NCBI GenBank assembly: GCA_039000515.1
Contig: JBCFYV010000518.1
Location: 1 to 64,000, forward strand
Source: Timema cristinae
Lineage: Eukaryota; Arthropoda; Insecta; Phasmatodea; Timematidae
Reading direction: 5' to 3'
Length of the DNA stretch: 64,000 nt
Position numbers and translations under genes: made by a program. How positions within the stretch are numbered: the stretch's first letter is position 1; the number at the start of each line of letters is the position of its first letter. Below, piece by piece: positions 1 through 11,649 of this stretch. The notes under the pieces are model-generated. The model had not been told where the DNA came from. It saw only the letters and a program-made list of their open reading frames with translations, and did not search any database.

Positions 1-65
1 TAATTCATATCATTACACACTTCACCCTACTTTCAGTTATTCTTTTTTTCATTTTTCTTTGTTTT

Positions 66-305
66 TTAACTTTGGATAGGTGCTTCTTTCTTTCTCTTTC
101 GTCTACTTATGTTTTTAGTGTGCCTGTCAAAATCCTTGATTTTCCCTTTTTCTTCCTCTGAAGCATTCGGTTTGTTTATATCGAAGGTAAGAGAGAGAAA
201 GAAAATAAGAGTGTTCTCGTGGCAACCCCATTCCTGTATCACAATAATAAACATATACACTACTGTCACTCACCTTGGAAACGATCCTTGGTCTTCGAAA
301 GCTGC
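66..305 (-). other. Possible host exon pair (minus strand)
   Basis: On the minus strand a short open stretch (305 to 274) ends in a perfect donor, AAG|GTGAGT (GT at 273-272). Downstream lies a strong pyrimidine tract and an acceptor CAG at 160-158. A second acceptor at 236-234 would give an unusually short 40-nt intron but an in-frame join into a highly basic C-terminus that stops at 66. No family was recognised. The splice signals are seen directly; that they form a gene is inference, and the evidence is thin. Confidence 0.2.
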
Positions 306-599
306 CTACTGCCAGAGCTCCAGGATGAGACACACACACAGGTAAACAAAATAAATTCAGAGGGTGGTTTATTAAACAATAATAAAAAATCAATGAACCA
401 CTAATAAGAGTTAAATATTGGTGAGCTCAAATAAACAGATTAAATAAAATATAGAAAAAACTTTGGACACAAACATATTCTTTACAGAGCGCGAAAAATT
501 TATGGATGAGCTATAATACCTTCAAACAACAAATGGGTTAAATTTAGATAAGTACAGGTCTATTCAAAAGTAATGATGCAAGAGGGAAACGGCTTTATT
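306..599. other. No gene recognised
   Basis: AT-rich sequence without a supported gene. A string resembling the end of a Tc1/mariner-type element starts near 560 and leads into the transposase relic that follows. Confidence 0.4.
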
Positions 600-1660
600 T
601 TTAAATGAACTGATATACAACAACCGTAATGACATCAAATGACAGAAGAACTATCTCAGTTACAAAAGCACTAAAGGCGTTCGATGTGGGCGCCGTTGTA
701 TACACGGCAGACGTCTAGATGGTAGTACAGTTAGGCCTAGACGCTTCTCCGCATATCTTCGGATATCAATTCCACTGCAACAGATGCGTTGTTTAAGGTA
801 ATTCATTTGCTGTGACAATGAGGTCACGTACACGTATCTCCACAAAAAGAAGTCGCAGGGTGTTAAATCTGGCGATCGTGGAGGCCAGATCAACATTACC
901 TAATCCTCTTCTCCGGCACTGCCGATCCAACGCCCCGGTCGGGTGGTATTCAGGTATCGGCGAACATCCCGGTTGAAATATGGAGAAAGCGCCATCCTTT
1001 TGAAATATTGTATAGGGAAACTCTTCCTCCAATGGAGGCATAAGCCATTGTGTTATGTCCAGGTAGACATGGTCAGTAACTGGAGACTTAGAAAAAAAGA
1101 AGGGACTATACACATTGCGCCTACTCATTATACAAAAAATTCACTTTTTTTGAGTTTCTCGAATTCTCCACACTGGCATGTGGTTTTTCTTTGCCCCAGA
1201 TCCTGATGTTATTGCAATTGACGTCCCCATTGAGGTGGAAGGTGACCTCGTTGCTAAGCTGTCAGTGAACCTATCCTCTGCTAACTGGTCCTGCATCTCA
1301 CTTCAAAAGTTACGGCGTTTCGGATTGTCCTCTGGTTTTAGTGCATGCATGAGCTGAAGTTTATACCCTGATGCTTCTGTAAGATACTTCAAACTGTTGC
1401 TTGGGGTACCTGGAGTTCCAGGCTATCCCGTGTTGCCGATTTTACGGGACTCCTTGTGTACACGGCTTGAATCCCACCCACTCTATTGTCCGAAGTCCGT
1501 GGGTGACCCGTACATTTTCTGGCGAAAAAATACCAGTGGATATGAACTTCATCAGCCAACGCACAATGCAATTTCTATTTGATACACGCTTACCGAATTT
1601 AGTCTTAAAATGTCGCTACACTGTAACAACACCCCCTGTTCCTGCAAATTAAATAACGCG
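600..1660 (-). pseudogene. Tc1/mariner-type transposase relic
   Basis: The minus strand holds a broken DDE transposase of the IS630-Tc1-mariner superfamily. Reading from 1660 down, scattered frames give the helix-turn-helix region (GHPRTSDN, then LELQVPQATV near 1400), then KLQLMHALKP, then the catalytic part with FQKDGA near 1010 and the signature WPPRSPDLTPCDFFLW at about 895-840. Such proteins cut and paste their own element in the nucleus. At least three frameshifts and internal stops separate these blocks, so it cannot be functional. The order of motifs matches a near-complete protein of roughly 340 residues. Terminal repeats were not resolved. Confidence 0.75.
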
Positions 1661-1809
1661 AAATGCCGTCTCTTGATTGTAAATCGCAATCTTGTAAACT
1701 AAATACCACCAGTGCAAATAATGGCTGCAACATTTACCATACCCAGGCAATAACTTGATATAGTTCTCATTCCTTTGAATCCGTTACTACTCGGTTACCG
1801 TTGACGCCA

Positions 1810-3830
1810 CTTTCACTAAAGGCCTTAGATTTTACACCATTACTTTTCAATAATCCCGTACAGTTAAGCAGTACGTTGTTCGCCATAGTGATAAATAGCA
1901 TTTAGGCCAACGTGCGCTTACCTGTCCGTTCATGTCTTTTCGTTGATGGCTACGCAATTTACTGCGGTTCATCAAGTTTCCACAGGGTTGAACTGCAGAT
2001 TCAACTCGCTCTCAACTATCTCTATGGACGTTGGTATCGTGTAAAGGCTATTGCTTGTCTTTAGCCAAACGACGGTTGTCCACTACCATAGATTACAAGG
2101 AATACAGACAGCCCCCAAAATTATATTTAATCACTTTGTTTTACCAGTATTATTAAAAACCAGAAAGCTATGTGTCATAGATCTGAATTTAACTAAAATG
2201 TTTCTTGGGGTGCCTATAGGGAAACGTTGATGCGCCTCTATAGAGCTTTGGTAAGATCAAAACTTCATAACGACATCTATGTTTATTGCTCAGATAGACC
2301 TTTGGCCTTAATTATACTCAATAGTGTCCACCATGCTGGCACACGACTGGCTGTTGGGCTGTTGATGTTTTTCTTACCAGTCCTTTCGTAAATTTTGGTG
2401 CCGACACTGGTGAGCCTCCTATTTTTTTTTATTTATTTTTTTTACCGGTGGTCCTATCTTCTGGCATCTTAAGTGTAAAAGTTGCATTGATTGCCAAAGC
2501 ATGTTACTTACCGTCCTGTGTTACATCCTCCTAACCATGTCTTTTATTAAACCAAATGGCGATGTAATGTGCCGGTTTTGCATACGGATGCTGTCGGTCT
2601 TCGACACGTGTGGGATAATCCTGCCAAAGGCTATTTCCACATCGCCAGGTCTAATTTTTCCCTGGAAAATACGATTGCCTCAAAGCCATCTTGATCTTGC
2701 CAAGTTTCCTAAAGCGACCACCCCGCTTATTATATAATTATGAGAGGACCTTTGACGAGCTACTCTTCTCTCTCTCTAGGGTTTGAGTGTATCTACAGGG
2801 ATTGTTTGATATATGAACAAATTTTAAAATTGATTCATTAAGCACCCGGCTTGCCTTTTGCTGGATTCCTGGTCTCGCTGGTCTTTCAGGAAATGAACTG
2901 GCAGCTAAGGAGTCAGTACGCCTGCCTCGGAGGCGAGTCTGGGATGTCATGTTTTTAGATCTAAAGGGTTATGTTCGACGTGGGGTTCTTACGCGTGGTC
3001 TTACACACCTGGCACGAGCAGTGGGTTTTGTTTGACCTATGCTCAGAACAAGCTGCGGTCCATTAGGGACGGTGTGTCGCTGTGGCCTCCTTCTATACGA
3101 AAGTCTAGAATAGAGGAGGTCATAATGATGAAAGACTGCATCGGACATACCTTTCTAACCCACGGATTTTTATTGATCACCCTCCAGTGTGTGAATTGTG
3201 CGATGCTCCCTAAGTGTGTACCACATTTTGGTGGTTTGTCGCAAGTATGGCCTTATTCGCCTGGCTCTTGATTTTAAAGGTGACCTTAGTTTTTTACTAC
3301 GTGACAGTGCAAAAGGAGTTATTTGTTTATTCAACATATGCCAGGTGAATCTTTTTAATGCTATTTGAATCACTTTCGTAAAGTGACTCATCTGGATTTT
3401 ATATTATATTGAGATCTTTTTAATATTTTGATATATTTTATTATGTTTGCTTTGTCGTTTTAACAATTTTAATAACTTTAATTTAACATGTGTGTTTTGT
3501 CTTTTTAACAGATTATTATTTTAACATGTTTGTTTTGTTTTTTATTGGAGTGATATACCTGTGGTTTTATTAGCAGGTGTTTCACTCAATTTGTACTACG
3601 AGCCTATTTGAGCACTCCTATGTAGTTTCTCAAATAGGTATTCTTTTATATTGCGACCTATTATTTTTAGATTCGTATTTGTGTTTTGTGTTTTCACCTT
3701 TTTATAGAAACAGGTGAATAACATTACTCTCTCCTATGAAGATTTTACTATGTATTCATATTATATAAAGACCCTAATGACATCTTTATGTCGATGGGCC
3801 TCTAAATACTAATAATAATAATAATAATAA
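1810..3830 (+). mobile_element. I-type LINE copy A, 5'-truncated and decayed
   Basis: This copy matches the second half of copy B (about 6990-9219), starting within the reverse transcriptase domain. Recognisable parts include the catalytic region near 1930-1960 (the match to FVDDYAIYCSS is corrupted to a Gly codon), the thumb, the RNase H end (LAFCWIPG near 2850) and the zinc-finger-like C-terminus near 3190. It carries many indels and stops. The 3' end is the family's UTR followed by a (TAA)n tract at 3808-3830. The 5' truncation is typical of target-primed reverse transcription. It is older than copy B, judging by its much greater divergence. Confidence 0.85.
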
Positions 3831-3990
3831 TATTTAACACTTAAAATTCCATTCACACTCAAACTTGAACCGACATAAAAAACGATCTTGTCATTTTGGT
3901 AATATTAGCCTTAGATGATTATCAAGAAAACCCGATCCAGTACAAATGTATTGTGATTTTTGTGACAGAATAAATGTATTTATTTCACAG

Positions 3991-4203
3991 GCCCTTTATT
4001 TGAGAAATAACCATTATGTGGAGGAAGCAGCAGCGTTTGTGATGGACAATCCCAGAGGTTTTGATCTTGAAAGTGCACGAAAAGACAGCAGTAAGAGTAG
4101 CTATGGAGGAGAGAGCGTTGGAGGCATTGACACCAACAAATACAGGATGGTGTTTGTTATCAACTGTGATTTAGGCATGTGCATAGGCAAGACAGCATCT
4201 CAG
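3991..4203 (+). CDS. Pth2-like: Host exon: UBA end and start of Pth2 domain
   Basis: This internal exon is open in one frame and is flanked by a good acceptor (tatttcacag|GCC) and a donor CAG|GTTTGG at 4204. It encodes 71 residues. The first part (ALYLRNNHYVEEAAAFVMDN) fits helices two and three of a ubiquitin-associated domain, followed by a Ser/Gly-rich linker. The last part (YRMVFVINCDLGMCIGKTAS) fits the first strand and helix of peptidyl-tRNA hydrolase 2. Pth2 proteins release tRNA from prematurely terminated peptidyl-tRNA, and some eukaryotic versions have an N-terminal UBA domain. The exon ends in phase 0 and continues at 22271. The exon(s) with the start codon lie upstream, and I did not find them. 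It lies just after LINE copy A and just before copy B, which occupies the start of the next intron. Confidence 0.85.
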
Positions 4204-4689
4204 GTTTGGACATGCACATATCAACTAGTCTGGTATATTGGTTTATCTCCAGTATTGAATATTTATTGGTTTCGTTTGATTAATTATTAATATAAGAAAT
4301 AAAATTAATATTATGGTATAAAAAATAAATATTTCAAGTTAAAAATTATTTATGTATTTGATGAGTTAAAAACACCTCTAAAATATATAAAACCAACCTG
4401 AAGTAAAGTAAAAAAAAAGTAAGCTTCTTATTTAAAAACAAATTACTCAAAAGTTGGGGCTTTTAAAACTATACTATCACCATAAAGGAAATATATCTAA
4501 CCATATAATGTCAAGTAATATTATATTTAATTTGTCTTCACATGTATATAACTCAACTGTTTGATGTATTTAGTCATATCTAATTTTTTTCATCTAAAGC
4601 CAGAGTTTCAACCCCTCCTGCTTAGACTAGTTGCTTATTGAAGTCTTATAAAATATATAACCCTTACAATAGCAAGTTTTACTTATCTC
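4204..4689. other. Intron sequence, nothing recognised
   Basis: AT-rich start of the first visible intron of the Pth2-like gene, up to the 5' end of LINE copy B. No gene or repeat was recognised. Confidence 0.6.
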
Positions 4690-5301
4690 TCCCCCTACGG
4701 GAGGGGGTTTACATAATCCCGCGGTAACCACTGCTTGTCGTAAGAGGCGACTAAAAGGTGAGGTTTCCATGCAGGACAAATCTATCCTATATCTTTCCTT
4801 TCACCTCCTTTTTTCTTCCTTCTCTCTCCTTCATCCTTCTTCTCTCTCCTTCATTCTTCTCCCTTCTCTTTCTTTTCTTCCTTCCCTTTCTTTTCTTACT
4901 TCATTCTTCCCTTCCCCCTGCCGTTCATTCCTGCACGGAAGCTTTTGGCTTCTACGTTGACAACCTTGGCTGCTAACCTTGCTCTCCTCGGACATTTATT
5001 GGATACCTCTGCAATTGATTTTCATGAAAGTGCGCCGGTTGTAATATATTGGTAGAAGGGCCTTAGGGATGACAATAACCGGGTACCCTACTTTGAGAAA
5101 ATGCCGGTTGCGTTCATGAGGGCCCAAAACGTAAAATTGGCACTTTCCTGCACCCACTTGCTGCGATGACTTCTCTCTTGGTGCTGCCCCATGCAAAGGT
5201 CGTCATGTCTAGCGTTGTGTGGGGCTCCCCGTTGGGAGGGTTAACAGGGCTTCATGTGCTAGTACCAAATTGGATCTCGGTGGGTCTACAATCCGAGTAT
5301 T

Positions 5302-6062
5302 GTGCGGGTTATCCCCCCAAAAAGGCATGGTGGTCTTTTTGTCGCTGCTGATAACTTACTGTCTGCTGGCACCGTACTGCCAAACCGCGCTGGCAACTCA
5401 CTGCCCGGCGCCTTGCAGGACCATATTGACGTTAAGCGATGGAAACGGGTAAGACCGTCCAGCCCTTTACAATTAAATATCCAGGACATGGTGAGGCCCC
5501 AGCCCCGCTTTCTGGTAATGTCTAGAGTAGACGACGGCGAGACCCTGAAAGGTGCCAGCCTTTTTATTCCTGGAAGAGTGATAAATGGTGCTGCAAAATC
5601 AGAGGTCTCTATTAGAAAACTGCGAGATTGCACTGTAATGAACCAAACCATAAATGACGTCCAGACGGTCAGCGTAATATGAATAACTGAGATACTGTTG
5701 AGCAAATCAATCCATTTACAGGTAAAGGTGGAGCCACACAGATTCCTCAATGATTTCAAGGGAGGGGTCACTTGCTATGACCTCGACCGCGTAGGCATTG
5801 AGTAGATCTGTGGTGAGCTTTCAACTCGACATGTTACTGAGGTTTATAGGATAGTCACAAAAAAGAATGGCCAAGAAAAAAATACGGATACGTATATCTT
5901 TACATTTGCGACTCCTACCCTTCCAAAGGAGGTCCAAGCAGGTTTCCACGAGCTCAGGGTTCGGACGTATGTCCTCAACCCACGGCGCTGTTTTCAGTGC
6001 GCCAGGAGTTTGGGCATACGAAGCTGCGATGCCGTGGTAAGCCAACCTGTGCATATTGCGGT
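5302..6062 (+). pseudogene. LINE copy B ORF1 remnant
   Basis: The product would be the nucleic-acid-binding ORF1 protein of an I-type LINE. The N-terminal stretch (VRPQPRFLVMSRVD) is well conserved with copies C, D and E. An in-frame TAG near 5803 and frameshifts break it. It ends in the first zinc knuckle (CFQC... region at about 5990-6060), where sequence jumps directly into ORF2. The proline-rich C-terminal half is missing. Confidence 0.8.
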
Positions 6063-6076
6063 AAAGTCCTACTTCG

Positions 6077-8850
6077 GAGAATCTGGAGTCATTCCGGATT
6101 CTACGTGCTAGAGCTCGCCGTATTATTCGAGAAAGCAGAAGAGAGTCTTGGAGACAGTTTATTTCTACCCTTACTATTTCCACTCCCACAACCAAGGTTT
6201 GGGATCACATTCGTAAAGTACGTAGTAGCAAAAATACCATTTATAATATACCCGCACTCATGTCTAACGGTTCACTTGTCTCCTCCCCTATGGAGGTCGC
6301 CAATGTATTGGGCTCGATGTTCGCCGCTATTTCTAGCACTGCGAGCTACTCTAACGAGTTCGTGGTGCATAAGCGCAGCATCGAGCGCCTTACTATTGAT
6401 TTTGGCCAAAGTCGGGGGGAGGATTATAACTCCCCCTTTACTAAAGAGGAACTTACCTATGCCCTGTCCCAGGCGGGCAATACAACTTCTGGCCCGGATG
6501 ATATCCATTACGAAATGTTGCGCCAACTGTCCCCTGCTGGACGGGCGTTCCTCTTAGACCTCTACAATTGTGTTTGGGAATCTCGTCAATTCCCAACACT
6601 GTGGAGGCAAGCAACCGTTATCCCAATATATAAAAGTGGCAAGGATAAATTAGAGCCAACTAGTTATAGACCGATAGCCTTAACTAGTTGTGTATGCAAA
6701 ATATTAGAGAAAATGATCAATAAAGATTTATATGGTATCTAGAATCCCGCAATCTACTATCCAATATGCAATGTGGCTTTCGCCGTAACCGATCCACGGT
6801 GGATCACCTTGTTCGCCTTGAGACAGCAGCTCGTGACGCTTTCCTCCATAAACAGCACCTCTTGGCTGTCTTTTTTGATTTGGAGAAGGCTTACGACACC
6901 ACCTGGCGGTACGGCATTTTAAAAACCATGTTTAATTGGGGGTTCCGGGGGAACCTCCCTATTTTTATATCTAATTTTATGTCGGATAGACACTTCCGGG
7001 TAAGGTTAAACAACACCTTATCCGATGATTTTATTCAAGAAAATGGGGTGCCTCAGGGTAGTATTTTAAGCACTACGTTATTCGCTATCGCGATAAATAG
7101 CATCGTGGACAACGTGCACGTACCTGTCCGTTCATGTCTTTTTGTGGATGACTACGCAATTTATTGCAGTTCATCAAGTCTCCACAGGGCTGAACGACAG
7201 ATACAACTCGCTGTAAACAATCTATGGTTGTGGGCATCTCGTAATGGCTTTCGTTTCTCTGCGGCCAAGACGACTGTCGTCCACTTCCATAGATTACGTG
7301 GAATACAGCCAGCCCCCAATATTTTAATGAACAACGTTGTTTTACCTGTCTCCGAGACCGTAAGGTTCCTGGGACTTTTATTCGATTTTAAACTAACTTG
7401 GATCCCCCACATCAAAGACCTGAAAGCGAGGTGTATTAAAGCTTTGAATTTACTTAAAGTTGTGAGTGGTCGCTCTTGGGGTGCTGATAGGGAAACCTTG
7501 ATGCGTCTCTATAGAGCCTTGGTGAGATCAAAACTTGATTACGGCAGTTTTGTATATGGTTCCGCTAGACCCTCGGCGTTAAAGATGCTCGATAGCGTCC
7601 ACCATGCTGGCATTCGACTGGCTACTGGTGCTTTTCGTACCAGTCCAGTCGTCAGCATCTGTACTGACGCCGGTGAGCCCCCTCTTTCTTACCGGCGGTC
7701 TTACCTCCTGGCATCTTACGTGTCGAAACTGCATTGCATGCCAAATAATGTTGCTTACCGCCCTGTATTTCATCCCCTTAACCGTGTCTTGTATGAAACT
7801 AAATGGCGTAGTACAAGGCCGGTTGGGATCCGGATGCTATCTGTTTTCGACACGTGTGGGATAGTCCTGCCAAAGGCTATCCCCACATCACCAGGTCGAG
7901 TTTCTCCCTGGAAAATACGCCCTCCGAAATGCCATTTTGATCTTGCCAAGTTCCCTAAAGCGACCACCCCAAACTTTGTATATGAGAGGACTTTTAATGA
8001 GCTCCTCTCCACTCGCTTTCACGGATTTGAGCGCATCTACACTGATGGCTCTAAATCTGGAGTCTCCGTGGGATGTGCTTTTGTTGTGGAAGGATCCAAT
8101 TTTAAATTTGGTTTACCTAATGAAACCAGTGTTTTTACAGCTGAATTATATGCCATTTTTAAATCTTTGTGTTTTGTTTACCGAAGTAGTCACCGTTCTG
8201 TCCTCATCTGCACGGATTCCATGAGTGCTCTGTTGGCATTGTCCACTCTCTACTCGTGGAATCCTCTCGTGCATATGATTCACGAACAAATTTTAAAAAT
8301 TGATTCATTAAGCACCCGGCTCGCCTTTTGCTGGATTCCTGGTCACGCTGGTCTTCCAGGAAATGAACTGGCGGACCAGGCAGCCAAGGAGGCAGCACGT
8401 ATGCCTCCGGAGGCGAGTTTGGGTGTCATGTTTTTAGATCTAAAGGGTTATGTTCGGCGTGGAGTCTTACGCACCTGGCACGAGCAGTGGGTCTCGACCC
8501 CTGCTCAGAACAAGCTGCGGTCCATCAGGGACGGTGTGTCGCGATGGCCCTCTTCTATACGAAAGTCTAGAAGAGAGGAGGTCTTCGTTACAATACCCCG
8601 CGTCGGACACACATCATTGACCCATGGGTTTTTATTGAGAGGGGACCCACCCCCAGTGTGTGAGCTTTGCGTTGCTCCTCTGAGTGTGTATCACATTTTG
8701 GTGGAGTGTCGTAAATATGCCCCTATCCGCCTCTTGATTTTAATGGTGACCTACGTTTTTTATTACGCGATAGTGCGGATGGAGTTATTTGTTTACTCCG
8801 TTTTATACGCCAGGCGGATCTTTTTAATGCCATTTGAGTCACTTTTATAA
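6077..8850 (+). pseudogene. LINE copy B ORF2: RT and RNase H, endonuclease deleted
   Basis: This is the best preserved ORF2 C-terminal half in the window. An open frame at 6260-6742 covers the RT fingers (YRPIALTSCVCKILEKM), and a second at 6766-8850 (694 residues) continues after a one-base deletion near 6727 relative to copy E. Visible motifs are the palm GVPQGSIL and catalytic FVDDYAIYC near 7138-7167, then an RNase H with IYTDGSKS, TAELYAIF, ICTDSMSAL and WIPGHAGLPGNELADQ, so all its acidic residues are present. A further small deletion near 8730 shifts the last 35 or so residues out of frame. The endonuclease is absent because of the internal deletion, so this copy cannot move alone. RNase H in ORF2 and the (TAA)n tail point to the I superfamily. 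Confidence 0.88.
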
Positions 8851-9242
8851 AGTGGCTCTTTTGGATATTATCTCATATTGAGATCTTTTAAACGGTTTTA
8901 TTACAATTTAACATGTTGTTTTGTCTTTTACGTATTATCATTTTAACATGTTTTGTCTTTTTAACGTGTTATATTTTAATATGTTTGTTTTGTCTTTTTA
9001 TTGGAGTGATACACTTGTGGTTTTTTTTTAGCAGGTGTATCACTTAATTTATACCAAGAGTCCATTTGAGCACTCCTATGGAGTGTCTCAGATGGTGTAT
9101 GTTTTATCTCTTTCCCCTATGGGGATTTTATTATGTTTACAATATATTTCAAGGCCCTAATGACCTCGATGTGTCGATGGGCCTTTAAACCATAATAATA
9201 ATAATAATAATAATAATACATTTTTACCCTTCTAACTGTAAC

Positions 9243-9460
9243 TTAAGCAAATTCGTTAATTAGGGATGTGTAGTCTAGAGTGGCAGCCAATGTAAGTACA
9301 ATAGAAATTAATGACAGATTTCTAAGTTTTGTTTGCCATATTGAACTTCTTAAGTAGGGTTTTATTAATTTTAATTTGGAAAAACTTCTTTCCACACTAG
9401 CTACAGAGACAGGGAGTGTTAATAAAATTCTCAGAGCTACAACAGTCCTTCGCAAAGATG
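9243..9460 (-). pseudogene. hAT transposase C-terminal fragment
   Basis: The minus-strand frame VVALRILLTLPVSVASVERS followed by FSKLKLIKPYLRSS and ending LINEFA fits the hAT dimerisation region (hATC) found in ZMYM1-like and hAT transposases. Only this last part of the protein is present. Beyond 9460 the frame runs into unrelated sequence of the neighbouring retroelement. It is a short relic without catalytic residues. Confidence 0.7.
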
Positions 9461-10070
9461 CATCGGGGGGAGGGGGGGTCATTGAAAATGAGGGAGCCTG
9501 CTTCTTCTCCTGGTTCTTCTCCATCATCCATCACGTCCTCTGGAGCGGAGTCAATCTCACCGGCAAGAACTCCGGTCAAATCTGACACCGAGGCAAGGTC
9601 AAGCATCGACCCACCGTCATCCGTAGCTACGCCAGAACTGCTCTCTCAACCAGACTTTGGCTATATCACAAGATTAGCAAGTCAGGCACCACGTCTCGTT
9701 TACAAGACACGTCACCCAAAGGAGATGACATCCAGCCAGGAGGAGAGGAACTGGGAAGCTCGACTATAGACACTCCAAGAGACGGTTGAGTCCATGCAAA
9801 AGAGATTCATGGCCATAGCAGACCAATTTGGTACAACAACTCCAACTGCACCAACCCACATTGCTGGGGAAGCACCTCCTTCTACGGGGGGACACCCATC
9901 GATATCGACGGAGAGCGTCTGGGCCTCCTTGGCGTTACCAAGCATGCAGACTCTTGCCGCTTCCAACGACCAGGCGCTCCGGCATACGACTGAGTCCCGA
10001 GGCTCTCCAGCCACCCCCTTTTATAGCCTCATGGCTGGATGGTTGCTGGAAGGTCCCGGAAGGGACAGCC
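9456..10070 (-). mobile_element. Second promoter/ORF1-like unit of the RT element
   Basis: This segment shares two blocks with the element at 10157-12330. The first is a 60-bp promoter-like block (9982-10042, against 12271-12329) carrying tataaaagg on the minus strand at 10025-10017. The second is a 52-bp identical block in the ORF1 region (9501-9552, against 11702-11753) encoding SAPEDVMDDGEEPGEEAGS. The sequence between the blocks does not match. It may be a 3' terminal repeat, the 5' end of a sister element, or a mosaic. Confidence 0.5.
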
Positions 10071-10156
10071 ATAGGCGAAAGGACACAGCGGCTCAAAGCC
10101 TTTATTATTACCATTGTACACAGTTAAATCATAAGAACATAGAAACAACAAATATT

Positions 10157-11600
10157 TTATCTATACAATAAATCAATCATATTAACAGGTACATTGTGGA
10201 AGTCGAAGACGCCCGCTGTAGGTCCTTCGGTGTCCATTATTTTTCTTAACTCTTCCCTCGACGGTCTATCTGCCGGATTGCATTCTGATGGGATCCAAAA
10301 GGTGTCCCACCAACAGTTCCGTAGTGTGTGCGCTACCAGCAGGTGAGGATCACACATGTCACGTGTGGCGCATGTTAGCCCGTTTCCTTTGACTAGATTA
10401 TGAAATACCGACGTGTTGTCGGTTCCAAGTCGGATTACACTCTCTCCTGTGGCCTGGTGTTCCCATATCAGCGTGATTAATGCTGCCGCCATCTCCTCTC
10501 TATTTATTTCTTCGGTGTTCCGAAACCGTTGGATCTGGCACTCGTTTCGCTACGGTGCCACACTTGCTGTTGACCATGGGGTCACGTCTGAGTACACGTC
10601 TACCGACACCCTGGCCGGCCTCTGCCACTTGCAGGTGATCCACCTTGGGAACCCCAGTAGTTTCTCTGCGTAAGCTGGCAGACCTCTGTATATTCGTGCT
10701 GTAATGTACTGTGGCCATCTCAAGTTGAAGCCTAACCATGAAAAGTACCCTGCGATTCTTTCTCTTCCTTTGATGTCCGTGTGTCGTAGGTGTTTAAGTA
10801 GGACCCTCGCCCTGGCCTGGGCGCTCTCAGTCATCGTTAAGGTCTGCGTTGTGGAGTCTATCACTAGTCCCAAATAGACTAGTCGTTGACTGGCTCTAGT
10901 TGAAGATTTCTCCTGGTTTAAGGTAAACCCCATCGATTCTAGTAGGTGAGGTACATGCTTCAAGGGTCCTGGTGAGTTGCAGTAAAATAATAGGTCGTTC
11001 AGGTACGCCACCCCGGTGATTTCCCGGGCAACTTCTTGGATGGCTTGAATTGCTTCTGTCGTGATCCTCTGCATCAAGGCCGGAGCTAGTGCGTGCCCCA
11101 TCGGGAGTCTCGTCGCGGAGTATTTTCTTCCGTGGTAAAATACCCCCGTCTAGCGTTGTGAATCCTTCGATACGGGGATCTGGAAGAAGCCCGACCGTAA
11201 ATCGATCTTCCAGAGCCACGCGTTTTTGGGGATGTCGTGGAGAACCGCGCCGGCCGTTTGTAGACTGAAGGTTGATGTCCGAATGAACACAGTCCACGGA
11301 CTATAATCTTTTATCACCCGTAGGGATCCGTTACTCTTTGGTATCGCTCAAAGAGAAGAAGCGTCCGTCACTCCAGGATTCTCTTCTAGTAGTCCTGTTT
11401 CCAGCCAGTCCTTCACGATGAAGTCCATTTCCGGCGTAGGTTTGGTCCTTGCGAAGTGGTGAGCCGCTTCCGCGGGACGAGGAAGTACGGCTCCCTCTCT
11501 GCAGATTTTAAATCTTACTTTATTATTCCAGCATATTGTCTTGAGGGCCGGGACTGCTACCAATCGGTAGGTACACTTGTCTCGCTCCATCACTGGTAGT
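10157..11600 (-). pseudogene. Reverse transcriptase plus RNase H of a retroelement
   Basis: Read from 11600 down the minus strand, broken frames give an RT: a leader (ARTKPTPEMDFIVKDWLETG), then KIDLRSGFF in a shifted frame, then MGHALAPALMQRI and the catalytic loop as VAYLNDLLFY at about 11000, with Asn in place of the usual Asp. After a frameshift near 10560, an RNase H follows (VDVYSDVTPW, EMAAALITLIW, RLGTDNTSVF, SECNPADRPSRE). I see no integrase or tyrosine recombinase downstream, although the element may be truncated. RT followed directly by RNase H with a NPADRPSR-type end resembles DIRS-like or pararetro-like elements more than LINEs. The class is unresolved. The frameshifts and the YLND change argue that it is dead. 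Confidence 0.65.
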
Positions 11601-11612
11601 TATTCTTCTAGC

Positions 11613-11644
11613 TAGTGTCGATGGGCCTTTAAACAATAATAATA
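11613..11644 (+). mobile_element. 32-bp LINE tail insertion
   Basis: The block agtgtcgatgggccttta with its following (aataat) run equals the last bases of the I-type LINE family (compare 9170-9210). It is flanked by an identical 11-bp repeat, attcttctagc, at 11602-11612 and 11645-11655. This is an extremely 5'-truncated LINE insertion, with the duplication expected of target-primed reverse transcription. Confidence 0.85.
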
Positions 11645-11649
11645 ATTCT

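Larger units (their letters stand above)
4690..9220 (+). mobile_element. I-type LINE copy B, internally deleted
   Basis: The 5' end (ccccctacgggagggg) and the 5' UTR match copies C, D and E, including a C/T-rich tract at 4793-4925. The 3' end is the family UTR with a (TAA)n tail at 9196-9219. The element is about 4.5 kb, against about 6.3 kb for copy E. The missing part runs from within the ORF1 zinc knuckles to the ORF2 linker, with the junction near 6062. No target-site duplication was found with certainty. It lies in the first intron of the Pth2-like gene, in gene orientation. Confidence 0.9.

Noticed and set aside
4758..4976. Leu/Phe/Ser-rich small ORFs in the LINE 5' UTR
   Set aside because: They come from the C/T-rich tract and are not conserved in frame between copies.
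5286..5771. Minus-strand 161-codon frame in LINE copy B
   Set aside because: Antisense of ORF1; similar antisense frames recur in copies C, D and E.
9416..10171. Plus-strand frames of 99-125 codons
   Set aside because: Antisense of the repeated ORF1-like unit; no domain or splice support.
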